In this document: in pieces, positions 8,977 through 18,034 of the stretch | Position numbering within the stretch: the stretch's first letter is position 1 | How the letters are laid out: every line of letters begins with the position of its first letter | Assembly (NCBI RefSeq): GCF_024706985.1 | Contig: NZ_JAMCCX010000015.1 | Location: forward strand, 1-64,000 | Direction of reading: 5' to 3' | From: Alicyclobacillus sp. SP_1 | GTDB lineage: Bacteria > Bacillota > Bacilli > Alicyclobacillales > Alicyclobacillaceae | DNA length: 64,000 nt | Notes under the pieces: generated by a model | The model's input: only the letters and a program-made list of their open reading frames with translations | The model's database searches: none | What the model was told of the DNA's origin: nothing | Program-made: the position numbers and the translations under genes

Positions 8977-9047
8977 CAGGATATTTAGTATGATTCATAC
9001 ATTTGTACGAGATGAACCTCTTGCGTGTGCATCAATCCGTTAGGATA

Positions 9048-10391
9048 TTAGGCGACACCCAACTCTTCCCGCACGACAGCCACAAGCCTACTCACACAAG
9101 CCTGCAACAACAGTTCGTCTGGCCCCTCTGCCATGACACGCACAATCGGTTCTGTGCCTGACTCACGGACCAAGATTCGCCCCTCTTCACCTAGGTGAGC
9201 TACCTCTACCTCAAGCGCTGCTTGAATACGAGGATTGTTCCGCCATGCAGTCTTATCCGACACCCGCACATTTTCGAGCAACTGAGGATAACGACGCATC
9301 ATCTGACGCAACTCTGCCAGCTGTCGCTGCGTGTCCTGCATGACATCCACCAACTGTAAGGCAGTTAAAATCCCATCTCCGGTCGTTGTGTGATTGAGAA
9401 AAATGATGTGTCCTGACTGCTCTCCGCCGAGAATCGCGGACGTCTCCCGCATCCGTTCCATCACATAGCGATCTCCCACCGATGTCACATCAACATGAAT
9501 TTGTTCATCGGCCATCGCTTTTAAAAATCCTAAATTGCTCATGACTGTAGAGACCACTCGGTCTCCCACGAGTTGCCCTCGAGATTTGAGTGCTTTCGCG
9601 CAAATAGCAAGAATAAAGTCGCCATCCACCACTTCACCGCTTTGGTCAACTGCAATGAGTCTATCCGCATCTCCATCAAATGCCAGGCCAACATCAGCCC
9701 CTGTCGACAAAACAGCGCGCTGAACGACGTGCGGATGCGTTGAACCGCACGCCACATTGATGTTCACCCCATCTGGAGCAGCATGAATCACTGTCAGCTT
9801 TGCACCCAATCGCTCAAACAGGGCGGGCGCAATCTCTGAAGCAGCTCCGTTCGCACAGTCCAGAACAATGTGCAACCCCGTCATCGAATGCTGCACGGTA
9901 CTGCTGAGAAAATCGATATAAGTTCCGAGAGCAGGCTCGTCGTACAAGCGTCCAACCGCCGCCCCAGTGGGTCTGGGCAGTTCATCCACGGCGAGGGACA
10001 TCCATCGTTCCATCTCATCTTCGATGTGGTCCGGCAATTTGAATCCGTCTCCAGCAAAAAACTTTATTCCATTATCCTCTACCGGATTGTGCGAAGCGGA
10101 GATCATGACCCCCGCATCCGCTCTCAGATGCTTTGTCAAATAGGCCACACCAGGTGTCGGAATGACTCCCAGACGCATGGCATCCACTCCGACAGACAAA
10201 ATACCACTGATCAGCGCAGTTTCCAGCAAATCTCCAGAAATGCGTGTGTCTTTACCGATAACAATCCGTGAAGATGGCTGACGGGCAGTCAACACGTACG
10301 CGCCAACGCGCCCTAATTTATAGGCCAACTCGGGAGTCAAGTCGCAATTGGCGACCCCCCGAACTCCATCTGTACCAAACCATTTGCCCAC
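9048..10391 (-). CDS. glmM: Phosphoglucosamine mutase
   Basis: GlmM interconverts glucosamine-6-phosphate and glucosamine-1-phosphate. The 447-residue protein starts GKWFGTDGVRG, has the catalytic phosphoserine loop ISASHNP with Ser100, a DGDADR metal-binding loop in domain 3 and the GEQSGH sugar-binding motif, ending with RESGTEPIVRVM in the phosphate-binding domain. The start is GTG with an AAAGGGGGA ribosome site 8 bases upstream. It follows cdaR by 69 bases on the same strand. The cdaA-cdaR-glmM arrangement is conserved in Firmicutes, where GlmM binds and restrains the CdaA cyclase. Confidence 0.98.
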   Translation of the reverse strand: MGKWFGTDGVRGVANCDLTPELAYKLGRVGAYVLTARQPSSRIVIGKDTRISGDLLETALISGILSVGVDAMRLGVIPTPGVAYLTKHLRADAGVMISASHNPVEDNGIKFFAGDGFKLPDHIEDEMERWMSLAVDELPRPTGAAVGRLYDEPALGTYIDFLSSTVQHSMTGLHIVLDCANGAASEIAPALFERLGAKLTVIHAAPDGVNINVACGSTHPHVVQRAVLSTGADVGLAFDGDADRLIAVDQSGEVVDGDFILAICAKALKSRGQLVGDRVVSTVMSNLGFLKAMADEQIHVDVTSVGDRYVMERMRETSAILGGEQSGHIIFLNHTTTGDGILTALQLVDVMQDTQRQLAELRQMMRRYPQLLENVRVSDKTAWRNNPRIQAALEVEVAHLGEEGRILVRESGTEPIVRVMAEGPDELLLQACVSRLVAVVREELGVA

Positions 10392-10460
10392 AGAGCAAAT
10401 CCCCCTTTAAGCACCCACCCATTTTGCCACAAGTTGATTCCACAAGACAATGGATAGACT

Positions 10461-11663
10461 TTACGTCACTTTGACTGGCACCGATGTTGCAGACACGCCA
10501 GTCACCACAAGCCACTGTGGCACATGAACGGCCACCGTAGCCTCGTCGTCTCCAGCAGGTAGGTTCGCAGCATTGAGCGTCACCTGTATGTCGTCTGCCT
10601 GTAAATTGTCAACCAAGGAAACAGGTCCGTAGACATGGACGTCTTCCTTCTGAACCCTCAATAGCGTCACCGATTCTCCACTTGGAACATTGATAACTTG
10701 AATGGGTAGGTTCACAAAGCTACGCGTAGCTGCGGGCTCAATGTTGACCTGCACGACCACTTTCGCAGGATTGGCTCTCTCCACGCCCCTCGAGAGCGGG
10801 ACAGCCAAGTGCAATGTGGTGCTGGAAGACAGTCCCTCTAATGAGACTGGAAGAGTCCAGTCGTCTACCGAGATCGCCGTTGGCATCCCAAACAGTTGCA
10901 CATGACCTGGATTTAAGGACACGCCTGCAACCGCATAGCCTGCTGCCGGATTTCCTGACAACTGCGGAACCAAGGTCACGTGGTCATGCTGAGAGACAAT
11001 CGGCACGGTGACCATGACTCGACTGGGAGACACCGCCACGCCCTGCACCGGATGACCGTCGCCGTCGACGGCCACGACGGGCACGGTTTCTGTTATGGTA
11101 TGCGTAGCATGGTCGACCGAGACGTCTGCAATAACGGCCGCCACCTGCTTTACTTGAGGGTCTGGTCCAGTCACAGACACCACCGCCGGATTGACGGTCA
11201 CGGTACCCAGCAGACCGCCGCTCGCCGGGTGTCCCGAAGTCTGCACTTGAACCGTTTCAGATGCAGACGCTTTTCCAGCCAGAACCACCTGCACGACTTT
11301 GGGCGACACACTGTACGCCTGCACCGAAGGCATTCCCTGCAAACTGACTCGCAGTTCATGCGTTCCGGCTGCCAAGCCAACCGCACTGACGGTGGCATCC
11401 ACGTTCTGCATTTGCGAGGAAAGTAAGACAGCATTAGCTGCGCTGACGGTAACCGACACACTGACTTCACTCGGATGAATCGCTGCGAGCGTCATCGACG
11501 GGCCAATGGCCACGTGAATCGGGCGGTGGAATGTCTCCATCACGCTGGCAGCTCCGGTTGGGCTCGACGCAGGTGCATGGACAATCACCCACACGATGCA
11601 GGCCATCACGAGTGCCAAAATCTTTAGCACGGTGTTGTTCTGGAGGAACTTGTTCATATTCAT
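10461..11663 (-). CDS. cdaR: CdaR (YbbR-domain) regulator of the diadenylate cyclase CdaA
   Basis: The 400-residue protein has one N-terminal membrane anchor at about residues 11-28 (ILALVMACIVWVIV) and then an extracytoplasmic region of repeated YbbR domains, seen as recurring beta-rich blocks of the form P-x-V-V-x-V-x-G. There appear to be about four, somewhat shorter overall than the 483-residue Bacillus subtilis protein. CdaR modulates c-di-AMP synthesis by CdaA from outside the membrane. Its start overlaps the cdaA stop by 4 bases, consistent with translational coupling. Confidence 0.93.
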   Translation of the reverse strand: MNMNKFLQNNTVLKILALVMACIVWVIVHAPASSPTGAASVMETFHRPIHVAIGPSMTLAAIHPSEVSVSVTVSAANAVLLSSQMQNVDATVSAVGLAAGTHELRVSLQGMPSVQAYSVSPKVVQVVLAGKASASETVQVQTSGHPASGGLLGTVTVNPAVVSVTGPDPQVKQVAAVIADVSVDHATHTITETVPVVAVDGDGHPVQGVAVSPSRVMVTVPIVSQHDHVTLVPQLSGNPAAGYAVAGVSLNPGHVQLFGMPTAISVDDWTLPVSLEGLSSSTTLHLAVPLSRGVERANPAKVVVQVNIEPAATRSFVNLPIQVINVPSGESVTLLRVQKEDVHVYGPVSLVDNLQADDIQVTLNAANLPAGDDEATVAVHVPQWLVVTGVSATSVPVKVT

Positions 11664-12475
11664 CGCGCCACTCTCTTTCGAAAGAATGGGATGTTTCGCG
11701 CGCTCTTCGTCACCAGCAAATCTTTGAGCAGTTGACGCAGTGAGTTCTCACTCAAAAAGCGAACCAAACTGCCGTCCACTCCGACAGAAATTCCTCCCGT
11801 TTCTTCCGACACCACGATGGATACGGCATCCGACTGCTCGCTTACGCCAAGCGCCGCACGGTGCCTGGTCCCCAACTGCTTGTCCAACTCGCGATTTTCG
11901 GTCAGTGGGAGAAAGCATCCAGCCGCGAGAATTTCGTCCCCTCGAACCATCACGGCACCATCATGCAAAGGCGTATTGGGAACAAAAAGATTCAGTAGCA
12001 AAGCAGAACTGACGCGCGCTCCAAGAGCAGTGCCCGTCTCGACGTACTCGCTGAGACCTGTCTTTCGCTCCACGACAATTAACGCTCCCGTTCGCGTCTT
12101 CGCCAATTGAACGGCGGCAAAAACGATTTCGTCAATGGTCTTGGCAACGCCCTCCGTCGTCTGATGCTCTGAAAAGGAAAAGAAACCCCCTCTGCCCAAT
12201 TGATCGAGTGCCCGCCGTAGCTCCGGTTGAAAGACGACTGGTATAGCGAAGAACCCGACCGTAATAATTTTGTTCAGCAACCAATTGAGCGCCTGCAAGT
12301 GCAAAGCACTGGAGAGCGCGGTGGCAATCAAAATAACGATGACTCCCTTGAGCAACTGGACAGCCCGCGTACCGCGAACAATCAACAGAACTCGATAGAG
12401 AACAAAAGCCACAATCAAGATGTCCAAAATGTTCAAGACATTAAAATTGCGGAGAATTTGAAGCCACGCACTCAC
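11660..12475 (-). CDS. cdaA: Membrane diadenylate cyclase CdaA
   Basis: CdaA makes c-di-AMP from two ATP. The 271-residue protein has three N-terminal membrane helices (about 13-30, 38-58, 65-82) and a cytoplasmic DAC domain with the DGA motif at 172-174 and the RHR motif at 204-206, both needed for catalysis. The start is GTG; the Shine-Dalgarno is weak. It sits 24 bases after the SGNH-hydrolase gene and overlaps cdaR by 4 bases, so the four genes to glmM look like one operon. A second cyclase, DisA, is encoded at the far end of the window. Confidence 0.97.
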   Translation of the reverse strand: MSAWLQILRNFNVLNILDILIVAFVLYRVLLIVRGTRAVQLLKGVIVILIATALSSALHLQALNWLLNKIITVGFFAIPVVFQPELRRALDQLGRGGFFSFSEHQTTEGVAKTIDEIVFAAVQLAKTRTGALIVVERKTGLSEYVETGTALGARVSSALLLNLFVPNTPLHDGAVMVRGDEILAAGCFLPLTENRELDKQLGTRHRAALGVSEQSDAVSIVVSEETGGISVGVDGSLVRFLSENSLRQLLKDLLVTKSARNIPFFRKRVAR

Positions 12476-12499
12476 TGTATTTCACCCATCTCTCTCACG

Positions 12500-13219
12500 T
12501 CACCCAAGTCTTCGAACTCTCCTTCGGTGTGTCGGCAGTGTACGGCGGTTAGACGGAGCACCAGTCTTTTGTTTTTGATTGTTGTGATATGCGCGATACG
12601 CATTCAACCACGCTTTCGCAATGGCAGCGTGGCCCGCGTCATTCGGATGAATGGGGTTTCCCTTCCATTTAAAATCACTGACCACGCCCCGGCGATACCC
12701 TTTAATATACTTGTCCTCGGCTTTGAAGAACAGTTTGTGTAGGTCGAGCAGAATAAGATTCTCCCGCCGCGCCACAAGGCGGATGGATTTGTTGATGAGC
12801 GAAGTGCACTCCTCCGCAACGAGAGAGTTCGGAAAGGGATTATAAATGGTGCCAATATAAATCTCCGAGCCAGGACGCTTTACAGTCCGCACAATGTCGG
12901 TCAAGTTGACCCTCAATTTCTCGGCAACACGCATCGAAGCTGCACTGTTTCCTTGAATGAGCCATGGCAGTGCCCATATAATATCATTTCCGCCGACCAG
13001 AATTGTGATGACTTTGGCTTCTTCCCACACGCAGTCAGGAACCGATTTTAGAGAGCGAAGAAGGTGCTTCGAGGTCCAGCCAGGCCGAGCTTGAACATGG
13101 AGAGAGACGCGCCTGCGGTTGCGGGAAAGCTCCCGTTGAATCCGCGCGACGAACCGCTTGCTGTCTGCGGTCGATTCGTATCCATGAGTGATGGAATCTC
13201 CGAGTGCCACGTAAAGCAT
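12500..13219 (-). CDS. SGNH/GDSL-family hydrolase
   Basis: The 239-residue product has the SGNH blocks in order: the nucleophile block VALGDSITHG at the N-terminus, the Gly block, LVGGNDI near residue 75 and the catalytic IHPNDAGH block near 195. These enzymes hydrolyse esters or lipids; the substrate cannot be read from the sequence. No signal peptide is visible, and the tail is very basic. The ATG at 13219 has an AAGGGGG Shine-Dalgarno 9 bases upstream; an ATG 21 bases earlier overlaps that site and is unlikely. In many Bacilli sigW-rsiW occupies this place before cdaA. It is probably co-transcribed with cdaA. Confidence 0.88.
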   Translation of the reverse strand: MLYVALGDSITHGYESTADSKRFVARIQRELSRNRRRVSLHVQARPGWTSKHLLRSLKSVPDCVWEEAKVITILVGGNDIIWALPWLIQGNSAASMRVAEKLRVNLTDIVRTVKRPGSEIYIGTIYNPFPNSLVAEECTSLINKSIRLVARRENLILLDLHKLFFKAEDKYIKGYRRGVVSDFKWKGNPIHPNDAGHAAIAKAWLNAYRAYHNNQKQKTGAPSNRRTLPTHRRRVRRLG

Positions 13220-13339
13220 GCCCAACTGGTCCCCCTTCATCGCTTTGGTTTTGGAGAAAGTGGAATTCGAGCGGGACCAGCGAGAAACAGTGTGGTCCCG
13301 AAGACTCGTGTGCTTTCCTCAAAACAAATAGCCCGCACC

Positions 13340-14236
13340 TTACATCACGGTCTTGCCAAAAAGAGATTCGAGCAATTCTACCGCCATGTTGGCTGTTTGA
13401 TTATGACTGTCGAGGATTGGGTTCACTTCGACAACATCTACGGAACGAACTTTCTCCGAAGAGGACAGTATCTCCATCGCCAAGTGACCTTCTCTATAAG
13501 TCACACCCCCATTGACCGGAGTACCCACACCCGGAGCAAAGGTCGGGTCGAGAGAATCGAGATCGAGACTGAGATGGATGCCATCTGTTCCCGCAGATGC
13601 GATGCGAATGGCTTCTTCCATGACGGGGCCCATTCCGACGCGATCGATCTCGGCCATGGTGTAGACACGAATTCCCGACTTGCGAATCAATGTGGCTTCC
13701 CCTTCGTCAATAGAGCGAATGCCCACGAGCACCACATTCTCAGGCTTTACCTTGGGAGAGAAACCTCCCAAATGGACGAGTTGCTCATTGCCGATGCCCA
13801 CATTCACGGCAAGCGGCATTCCATGAATGTTTCCAGACGGTGTCGTGTCTTCCGTATTCATATCGCCATGTGCATCAAACCAGATGACGCCGAAAGAGCG
13901 ATTGGCGGACGCAATACCAGCAATGCTGCCAATCGAAATACTGTGGTCCCCGCCGAGAATGATGGGTATATGGCCCTCTTTCATAGCACTGCCGACTTGG
14001 TGAAACAAATTTTCGCAAACGGTTTTGACTTCATCGAAATACTTGAGTTTCTCATGCTTCACTGTATGCATCTCAGGTGTGGGCACGGCGACGTCCCCCA
14101 AGTCTTGGACGTGATGCCCCAGTCGTTTAAGGCGCTCTGTCAATCCGGCATACCGAATGGCACTAGGACCCATGTCTACACCACGGCGTCCTTGCCCAAA
14201 ATCTGAAGGTGCACCTATAATCCGTAAATTTGCCAT
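13340..14236 (-). CDS. rocF: Arginase
   Basis: Arginase hydrolyses arginine to ornithine and urea. The 298-residue protein has the three manganese-site motifs of the ureohydrolase family: GGDHSISIG, WFDAHGDMN and SLDLDSLDP, and the correct length. The ATG at 14236 has a GGGAGGA ribosome site 9 bases upstream; an in-frame TTG two codons earlier is too close to it. It lies between the SpoIIM-like gene and the SGNH gene on the same strand, in the same chromosomal place as rocF in several Bacillaceae. Confidence 0.97.
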   Translation of the reverse strand: MANLRIIGAPSDFGQGRRGVDMGPSAIRYAGLTERLKRLGHHVQDLGDVAVPTPEMHTVKHEKLKYFDEVKTVCENLFHQVGSAMKEGHIPIILGGDHSISIGSIAGIASANRSFGVIWFDAHGDMNTEDTTPSGNIHGMPLAVNVGIGNEQLVHLGGFSPKVKPENVVLVGIRSIDEGEATLIRKSGIRVYTMAEIDRVGMGPVMEEAIRIASAGTDGIHLSLDLDSLDPTFAPGVGTPVNGGVTYREGHLAMEILSSSEKVRSVDVVEVNPILDSHNQTANMAVELLESLFGKTVM

Positions 14237-14303
14237 GACCAATCTCCTCCCAACATCCTTCTGAAAAATAGTACTACAAATACCCTGTAAACTCTCGTTG
14301 TAC

Positions 14304-14972
14304 CTAACGGATCGAGTGGCCTATCCCGATTTGAATGAGAATTGGCGTAATCCGCGACTCAATAAAGGCAGCTACGAGTAAAAGTGCGACCAAAATCGGC
14401 AAGACGTGCAAGTTGTAGTCCAGAACTTCGCGAAAGTGTTGGACTGGCGTACTCTGACTTTGTTCGACGCCTCTGACCGCAACCGCCTTTCGTGGCAGCA
14501 GCACGCGACGGGCCAGACCGGCAATCACACGCAACACAGCCCACCCGTTCAGTAGTCCTACTGACGATGCCCAAAACACCGCCGTCAATTCAAAAATTCC
14601 GTGCGGAGCCAGTCCAAAGACAATCAGCCGCCATGGTGCGATGCCGTGCAATACGGCGTCGCTATGGAGAAGATAGCCAATAACCAACCCATTCAGACAT
14701 AGATTCCACGCAGGATAAATACCGAGCACAAAGCCAAGCAACATCACCAGCGCGATGCTGACCGTATTGTGGACAAAAATCAACCAGAACAACCGGAGCC
14801 AGGCACCTTTTGCATAGACGTTTCCAAACGAATGCCGCATCTCGTGCAGTATTGGAAGTGCCAAGTGTCCGACATCTGCAGATGCAAAATAACCCAGTAG
14901 TGCACCTATGAGTAAAAACCCTAAGGATGCCAGAAACAGCGTACGGATTCCTTGCGGTCGAACTTTGGCCAT
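14304..14972 (-). CDS. SpoIIM-family (DUF95) integral membrane protein
   Basis: The 222-residue product has about five hydrophobic spans and the conserved SpoIIM pattern: HNTVSIALVMLLGFVLGIYP in the middle, NGLVIGYLL, then FGLAPHGIFELTAVF. SpoIIM is part of the DMP peptidoglycan-remodelling complex of engulfment, but many SpoIIM-domain paralogues have unknown roles. It occupies the place where Bacillus carries kbaA, divergently transcribed from pdaB. The ATG at 14972 has a GGGAGGA Shine-Dalgarno 6 bases upstream; an earlier in-frame TTG overlaps that site. Confidence 0.85.
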   Translation of the reverse strand: MAKVRPQGIRTLFLASLGFLLIGALLGYFASADVGHLALPILHEMRHSFGNVYAKGAWLRLFWLIFVHNTVSIALVMLLGFVLGIYPAWNLCLNGLVIGYLLHSDAVLHGIAPWRLIVFGLAPHGIFELTAVFWASSVGLLNGWAVLRVIAGLARRVLLPRKAVAVRGVEQSQSTPVQHFREVLDYNLHVLPILVALLLVAAFIESRITPILIQIGIGHSIR

Positions 14973-15104
14973 CGGTGGTCCTCCCAGCAACGTGTGTCAA
15001 CAAGCATTCATCCAGTGAATAGAGATTGGTCTGGAGGAGAACACTTCGCGTTGAGATGTTCTTGAAAACCAGAGCCAATCCCCTCAAAAAGGAGCGAACC
15101 AACC

Positions 15105-15866
15105 ATGCCCAGTGGTCGAAAACACCCATCACTGTCCCGAGCACTCATTGCTGCAGTCTCTGCAGCCTGTTTCTTTGCACTCTCTGTTTCGAGTCCCGAA
15201 GCTCGCACCCAGAGCAGTCCAGGAGGCTCTGGAAAGCCCTCCGCCATCTACAAGGTAGACACCGACAAAAAAATCGTGGCGCTGACGTTCGACATCTCTT
15301 GGGGAAACAAGGTGCCGGAACCGGTTCTCGACATTCTGAGAAAAGAGAACGTCACAAAGGCTACTTTTTTCCTTAGTGGTCCTTGGACACTGCGACATCC
15401 CAAAATAGCCAAACGGATTCAGACCATGGGATATGAAATCGGGAATCACGGAAATCTGCACAAAGACTTCTCCAACTATCCAGACAGTTGGATACGAGAA
15501 CAAGTCGCACAGTCGCAAAAGGCCATTCAGCAGACCACAGGAGTAAGAACTACGCTCATCCGCACACCCAACGGAGACTTTAATCCGCGCGTCTTAAGAA
15601 CACTGCAAGGTATGGGATATAAAGTCATTCAGTGGAACACCGATTCGCTGGATTGGAAAAATCCAGGTGTCGACAACATCGTTCACCGGGTGGTCACTCG
15701 CGCCGTTCCGGGGGATATCATCCTGATGCACGCCAGCGATTCGTCGAAACAAATCACCCAGGCTCTTCCGCAAATCCTCCACCAACTAAGAAGCAAGGGA
15801 TATCAATTTGTCACGGTCTCCGAGTTGCTGAGCAACGCCAAAGTCTCCACCAAGGTCCAGCAATGA
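15105..15866 (+). CDS. pdaB: PdaB-like polysaccharide deacetylase (sporulation)
   Basis: The 253-residue protein has an N-terminal signal or anchor helix (residues 12-30) and a NodB deacetylase domain. It carries the PdaB-type variant motif ALTFDISWGN instead of TFDDG, the metal motif GNHGNLH, the RTPNGDFN motif and a C-terminal GDIILMHAS. In Bacillus, PdaB is needed for spore maintenance, probably acting on spore peptidoglycan. The start has a good AAGGAG site. It is divergent from the SpoIIM-like gene and upstream of gerD on the same strand, matching the ybaN-gerD neighbourhood. Confidence 0.93.
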   Translation: MPSGRKHPSLSRALIAAVSAACFFALSVSSPEARTQSSPGGSGKPSAIYKVDTDKKIVALTFDISWGNKVPEPVLDILRKENVTKATFFLSGPWTLRHPKIAKRIQTMGYEIGNHGNLHKDFSNYPDSWIREQVAQSQKAIQQTTGVRTTLIRTPNGDFNPRVLRTLQGMGYKVIQWNTDSLDWKNPGVDNIVHRVVTRAVPGDIILMHASDSSKQITQALPQILHQLRSKGYQFVTVSELLSNAKVSTKVQQ

Positions 15867-15930
15867 CTTGAAAATGCTGGGGAACGCGCCGCTTTCCTCA
15901 TCATACCTCAGATACAGGATGGATGGTACC

Positions 15931-15961
15931 GGAATAGGGGGCGTGCGACAAAGCCATACTT
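15931..15961 (+). promoter_or_regulatory. Putative sigma-G/sigma-F promoter of gerD
   Basis: GGAATA at 15931-15936 and CATACTT at 15955-15961 are separated by 18 bases and resemble the forespore consensus (GAATA-type -35, CATACTA-like -10). The expected start of transcription lies about 25 bases before the gerD ribosome site, which fits the forespore expression known for gerD. Confidence 0.5.
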
Positions 15962-15995
15962 TACTCGACACGCGTAGACAGAACGGGGGATGCAC

Positions 15996-16700
15996 ATGTC
16001 ACAGCAGAGAGTATGGCTGGCGCTCGCCGTTACCTCCATCTTGGTTGCAGGATGTGGCGAAAATACGATGGGGATGGGCGCAGAAAACGGCGCTCAAACT
16101 TCCAGCAACACGCAGGACTACGGTACAACCAAGCAAATGGTCATTGATATTTTGCATTCATCCGAAGGCAAAGCGGCCCTTCTTGACATTTTGAAGGAAC
16201 CGACCTTTAAACAGCAGTTAGCTGTGTCGAATACCGATGTGAGTAAGGCCGTCGCAGCCACGCTACAATCGTCTAAAAACAAGTCCTTTCTCGCTTCCGA
16301 GGCAGCCAATCCAGAATTTGCGGCAGCCTTAGCCAAAGCAACCCAACCAGAAATGATGTCTACCATGAAACAGCTTTTGAGAGATCCCGACTCGCAAAAG
16401 GATATCCTCGTGCTCCTCAAATCCAATGACTTTACGACGCACCTGCAGGACCAAATGAAAACTCCTGAGTTTCGCAAGAGTATGATGTCCGTGATGACTC
16501 AAGCTCTGGACAATCCGGCCTTTCGCATGAAGTTTCAGGATGCGTTGAAAAAAGCAGTCGCAGACGCCATCAAGAACGACTCAGGAAGTGGCGGAAAGAG
16601 TGGAGGCGGTAGCGGCGGAGATAGCGGGAAGAGCTCGGGTGGGGATTCACAATCGGGATCGGATAAAGAGGAAGGCGGTAGTGGAGGCGGCGGTAGTTAA
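15996..16700 (+). CDS. gerD: Spore germination lipoprotein GerD
   Basis: The 234-residue product has a lipoprotein signal peptide with lipobox LVAGC near residue 20 and the GerD core of short helical repeats (residues about 45-185) that forms a rod-like trimer in known structures. GerD is a spore inner-membrane lipoprotein needed for clustering of germinant receptors in the germinosome. The last 45 residues are an unusual Gly/Ser/Lys/Asp-rich tail. ATG 15996 is 6 bases from GGGGG; the ATG at 15990 is too close to it. It lies beside salA/mrp and pdaB as in Bacillus. Confidence 0.95.
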   Translation: MSQQRVWLALAVTSILVAGCGENTMGMGAENGAQTSSNTQDYGTTKQMVIDILHSSEGKAALLDILKEPTFKQQLAVSNTDVSKAVAATLQSSKNKSFLASEAANPEFAAALAKATQPEMMSTMKQLLRDPDSQKDILVLLKSNDFTTHLQDQMKTPEFRKSMMSVMTQALDNPAFRMKFQDALKKAVADAIKNDSGSGGKSGGGSGGDSGKSSGGDSQSGSDKEEGGSGGGGS

Positions 16701-16701
16701 A

Positions 16702-16745
16702 ACAAGGTCCCACCCGAGGCGAGATGCTCAGTGGTGGGACCTTGT
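16702..16745. terminator. Strong hairpin terminator between convergent gerD and mrp
   Basis: A perfect 13-base stem (ACAAGGTCCCACC at 16702-16714 with its complement at 16733-16745) begins two bases after the gerD stop. The plus strand continues CTTTG and the minus strand TTTTAA, so it can act for gerD and possibly for mrp, which ends at 16907. No gene is seen in 16746-16906. Confidence 0.8.
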
Positions 16746-16906
16746 CTTTGACTGGTGAGGTGAATCGCGCGGGTTCCATCATGCTGAGCCATCAGTGCTT
16801 GCACCTCAGCCACCGGACGAGACCATAATGTCCTTCACCCTCGAAAGGTACTGCTCACGCCATCAGCTATCCGACTCAACCGTCACTCTGCACCTGTGCT
16901 TCCGAA

Positions 16907-17998
16907 TTATCTTACGGATACAGGATTCGGTGTCTTTAATTGAAGTTTTTGGGCAACACGTTCTGCGAGTACTCGATATTCACTGCCTTGATCAGTCTCA
17001 TTCTGGAACAGAGACTGCGCCTGCTGGTCCATGCTGGCGATGGGTATGTGTGCAATGACCTCGGTCTGCAGTGCCGCCGCAACCCGGTCGCCACCGCCAC
17101 GTCCAAATAGATAATGGCGATCCCCGCAACCTCCACATTCAAAATATGCCATATTTTCTACAACACCAATAATTTCATGATGAGTACGAATCCCCATGAT
17201 GCCCGCCCGCATTGCGACATCCGAAGCTGCCTCTTGTGGTGTCGTTACAATCAATTCCTTGCTCTGTGGCAGGAGAGTATGCACGTCGAGAGCCATATCT
17301 CCTGTACCGGGTGGCAGGTCGAGCAACACAATGTCAACCGAGCCCCAGTGCACTTCCCCAAAGAAGTTCCGTAGCATCTTCCCGAGCATGGGCCCACGCC
17401 ACACGACTGGACTTTTATCTGGCACGAAATAATGCATGGAAATGAGTTTTACTCCGTCCACCTCGACCGGGATGATCAAGTTGTCAATCATCGTGGGTCG
17501 CTTCTCCTGCACGCCGAAAATTCCAGGCAAACTGAACCCATAGATATCGGCATCGATGACTCCTACGGAGTATCCAAGTTGCGCCAACTGACGAGCGAGA
17601 TTCGCGGTGACAGTCGACTTTCCAACGCCACCTTTGCCCGAGGCTATCGCCAAAAACGTCACTCCTGCATCCGGAGCGAGCAAGGCTGGTGTAGCCATCG
17701 CAGCCTCAGGTGACTGTCCGCGGACTTTCGCAGCGAATGCAGCTCGCTCCTCGTCCGTCATGTGACCAATGGAGACGTCGACCTGAGTGACTCCGGGAAC
17801 TTCGGACAAAGCGGACCGAACGTCCGCTTCAATGACTGAGTGCAGAGGGCACCCGCGAATCGTGAGCACAATTTCGAGAGATACTTTCCCGCCGCGGACC
17901 TCAATATTCCGGACCATGTCCAAATCGACGATGCTTTGATGGACCTCTGGGTCTTCCACCGGCCGCAGTGCGTCGAGTATTTGTTCCTTTGTAACCAC
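16907..17998 (-). CDS. salA: Mrp/ApbC-family Fe-S carrier ATPase (SalA)
   Basis: The 363-residue protein combines an N-terminal DUF59/MIP18 domain (residues 1-80) with an NBP35-type P-loop ATPase: deviant Walker A GKGGVGKST at 121-129, LPPGTGDM switch and a C-terminal CxxC (YFECGGCG) that binds a bridging Fe-S cluster. Such proteins carry Fe-S clusters; the orthologue in this position in Bacillus is SalA, also implicated in scoC regulation. The GTG start has a GGGGGAG site 6 bases upstream. It lies between gerD and cwlD as in Bacillus. Confidence 0.93.
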   Translation of the reverse strand: MVTKEQILDALRPVEDPEVHQSIVDLDMVRNIEVRGGKVSLEIVLTIRGCPLHSVIEADVRSALSEVPGVTQVDVSIGHMTDEERAAFAAKVRGQSPEAAMATPALLAPDAGVTFLAIASGKGGVGKSTVTANLARQLAQLGYSVGVIDADIYGFSLPGIFGVQEKRPTMIDNLIIPVEVDGVKLISMHYFVPDKSPVVWRGPMLGKMLRNFFGEVHWGSVDIVLLDLPPGTGDMALDVHTLLPQSKELIVTTPQEAASDVAMRAGIMGIRTHHEIIGVVENMAYFECGGCGDRHYLFGRGGGDRVAAALQTEVIAHIPIASMDQQAQSLFQNETDQGSEYRVLAERVAQKLQLKTPNPVSVR

Positions 17999-18034
17999 CG
18001 AGACTCCCCCACTCTACCCAGTCTAATACCGTTA

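Noticed and set aside
13272-13300. 8-base inverted repeat between rocF and the SGNH gene
   Set aside because: No T-run on either strand and a long loop; too weak to call a terminator or operator.
13064-14206. Open frame of 380 codons on the plus strand
   Set aside because: Antisense to arginase and the SGNH hydrolase, with a histidine-rich shadow translation and no recognisable domain.
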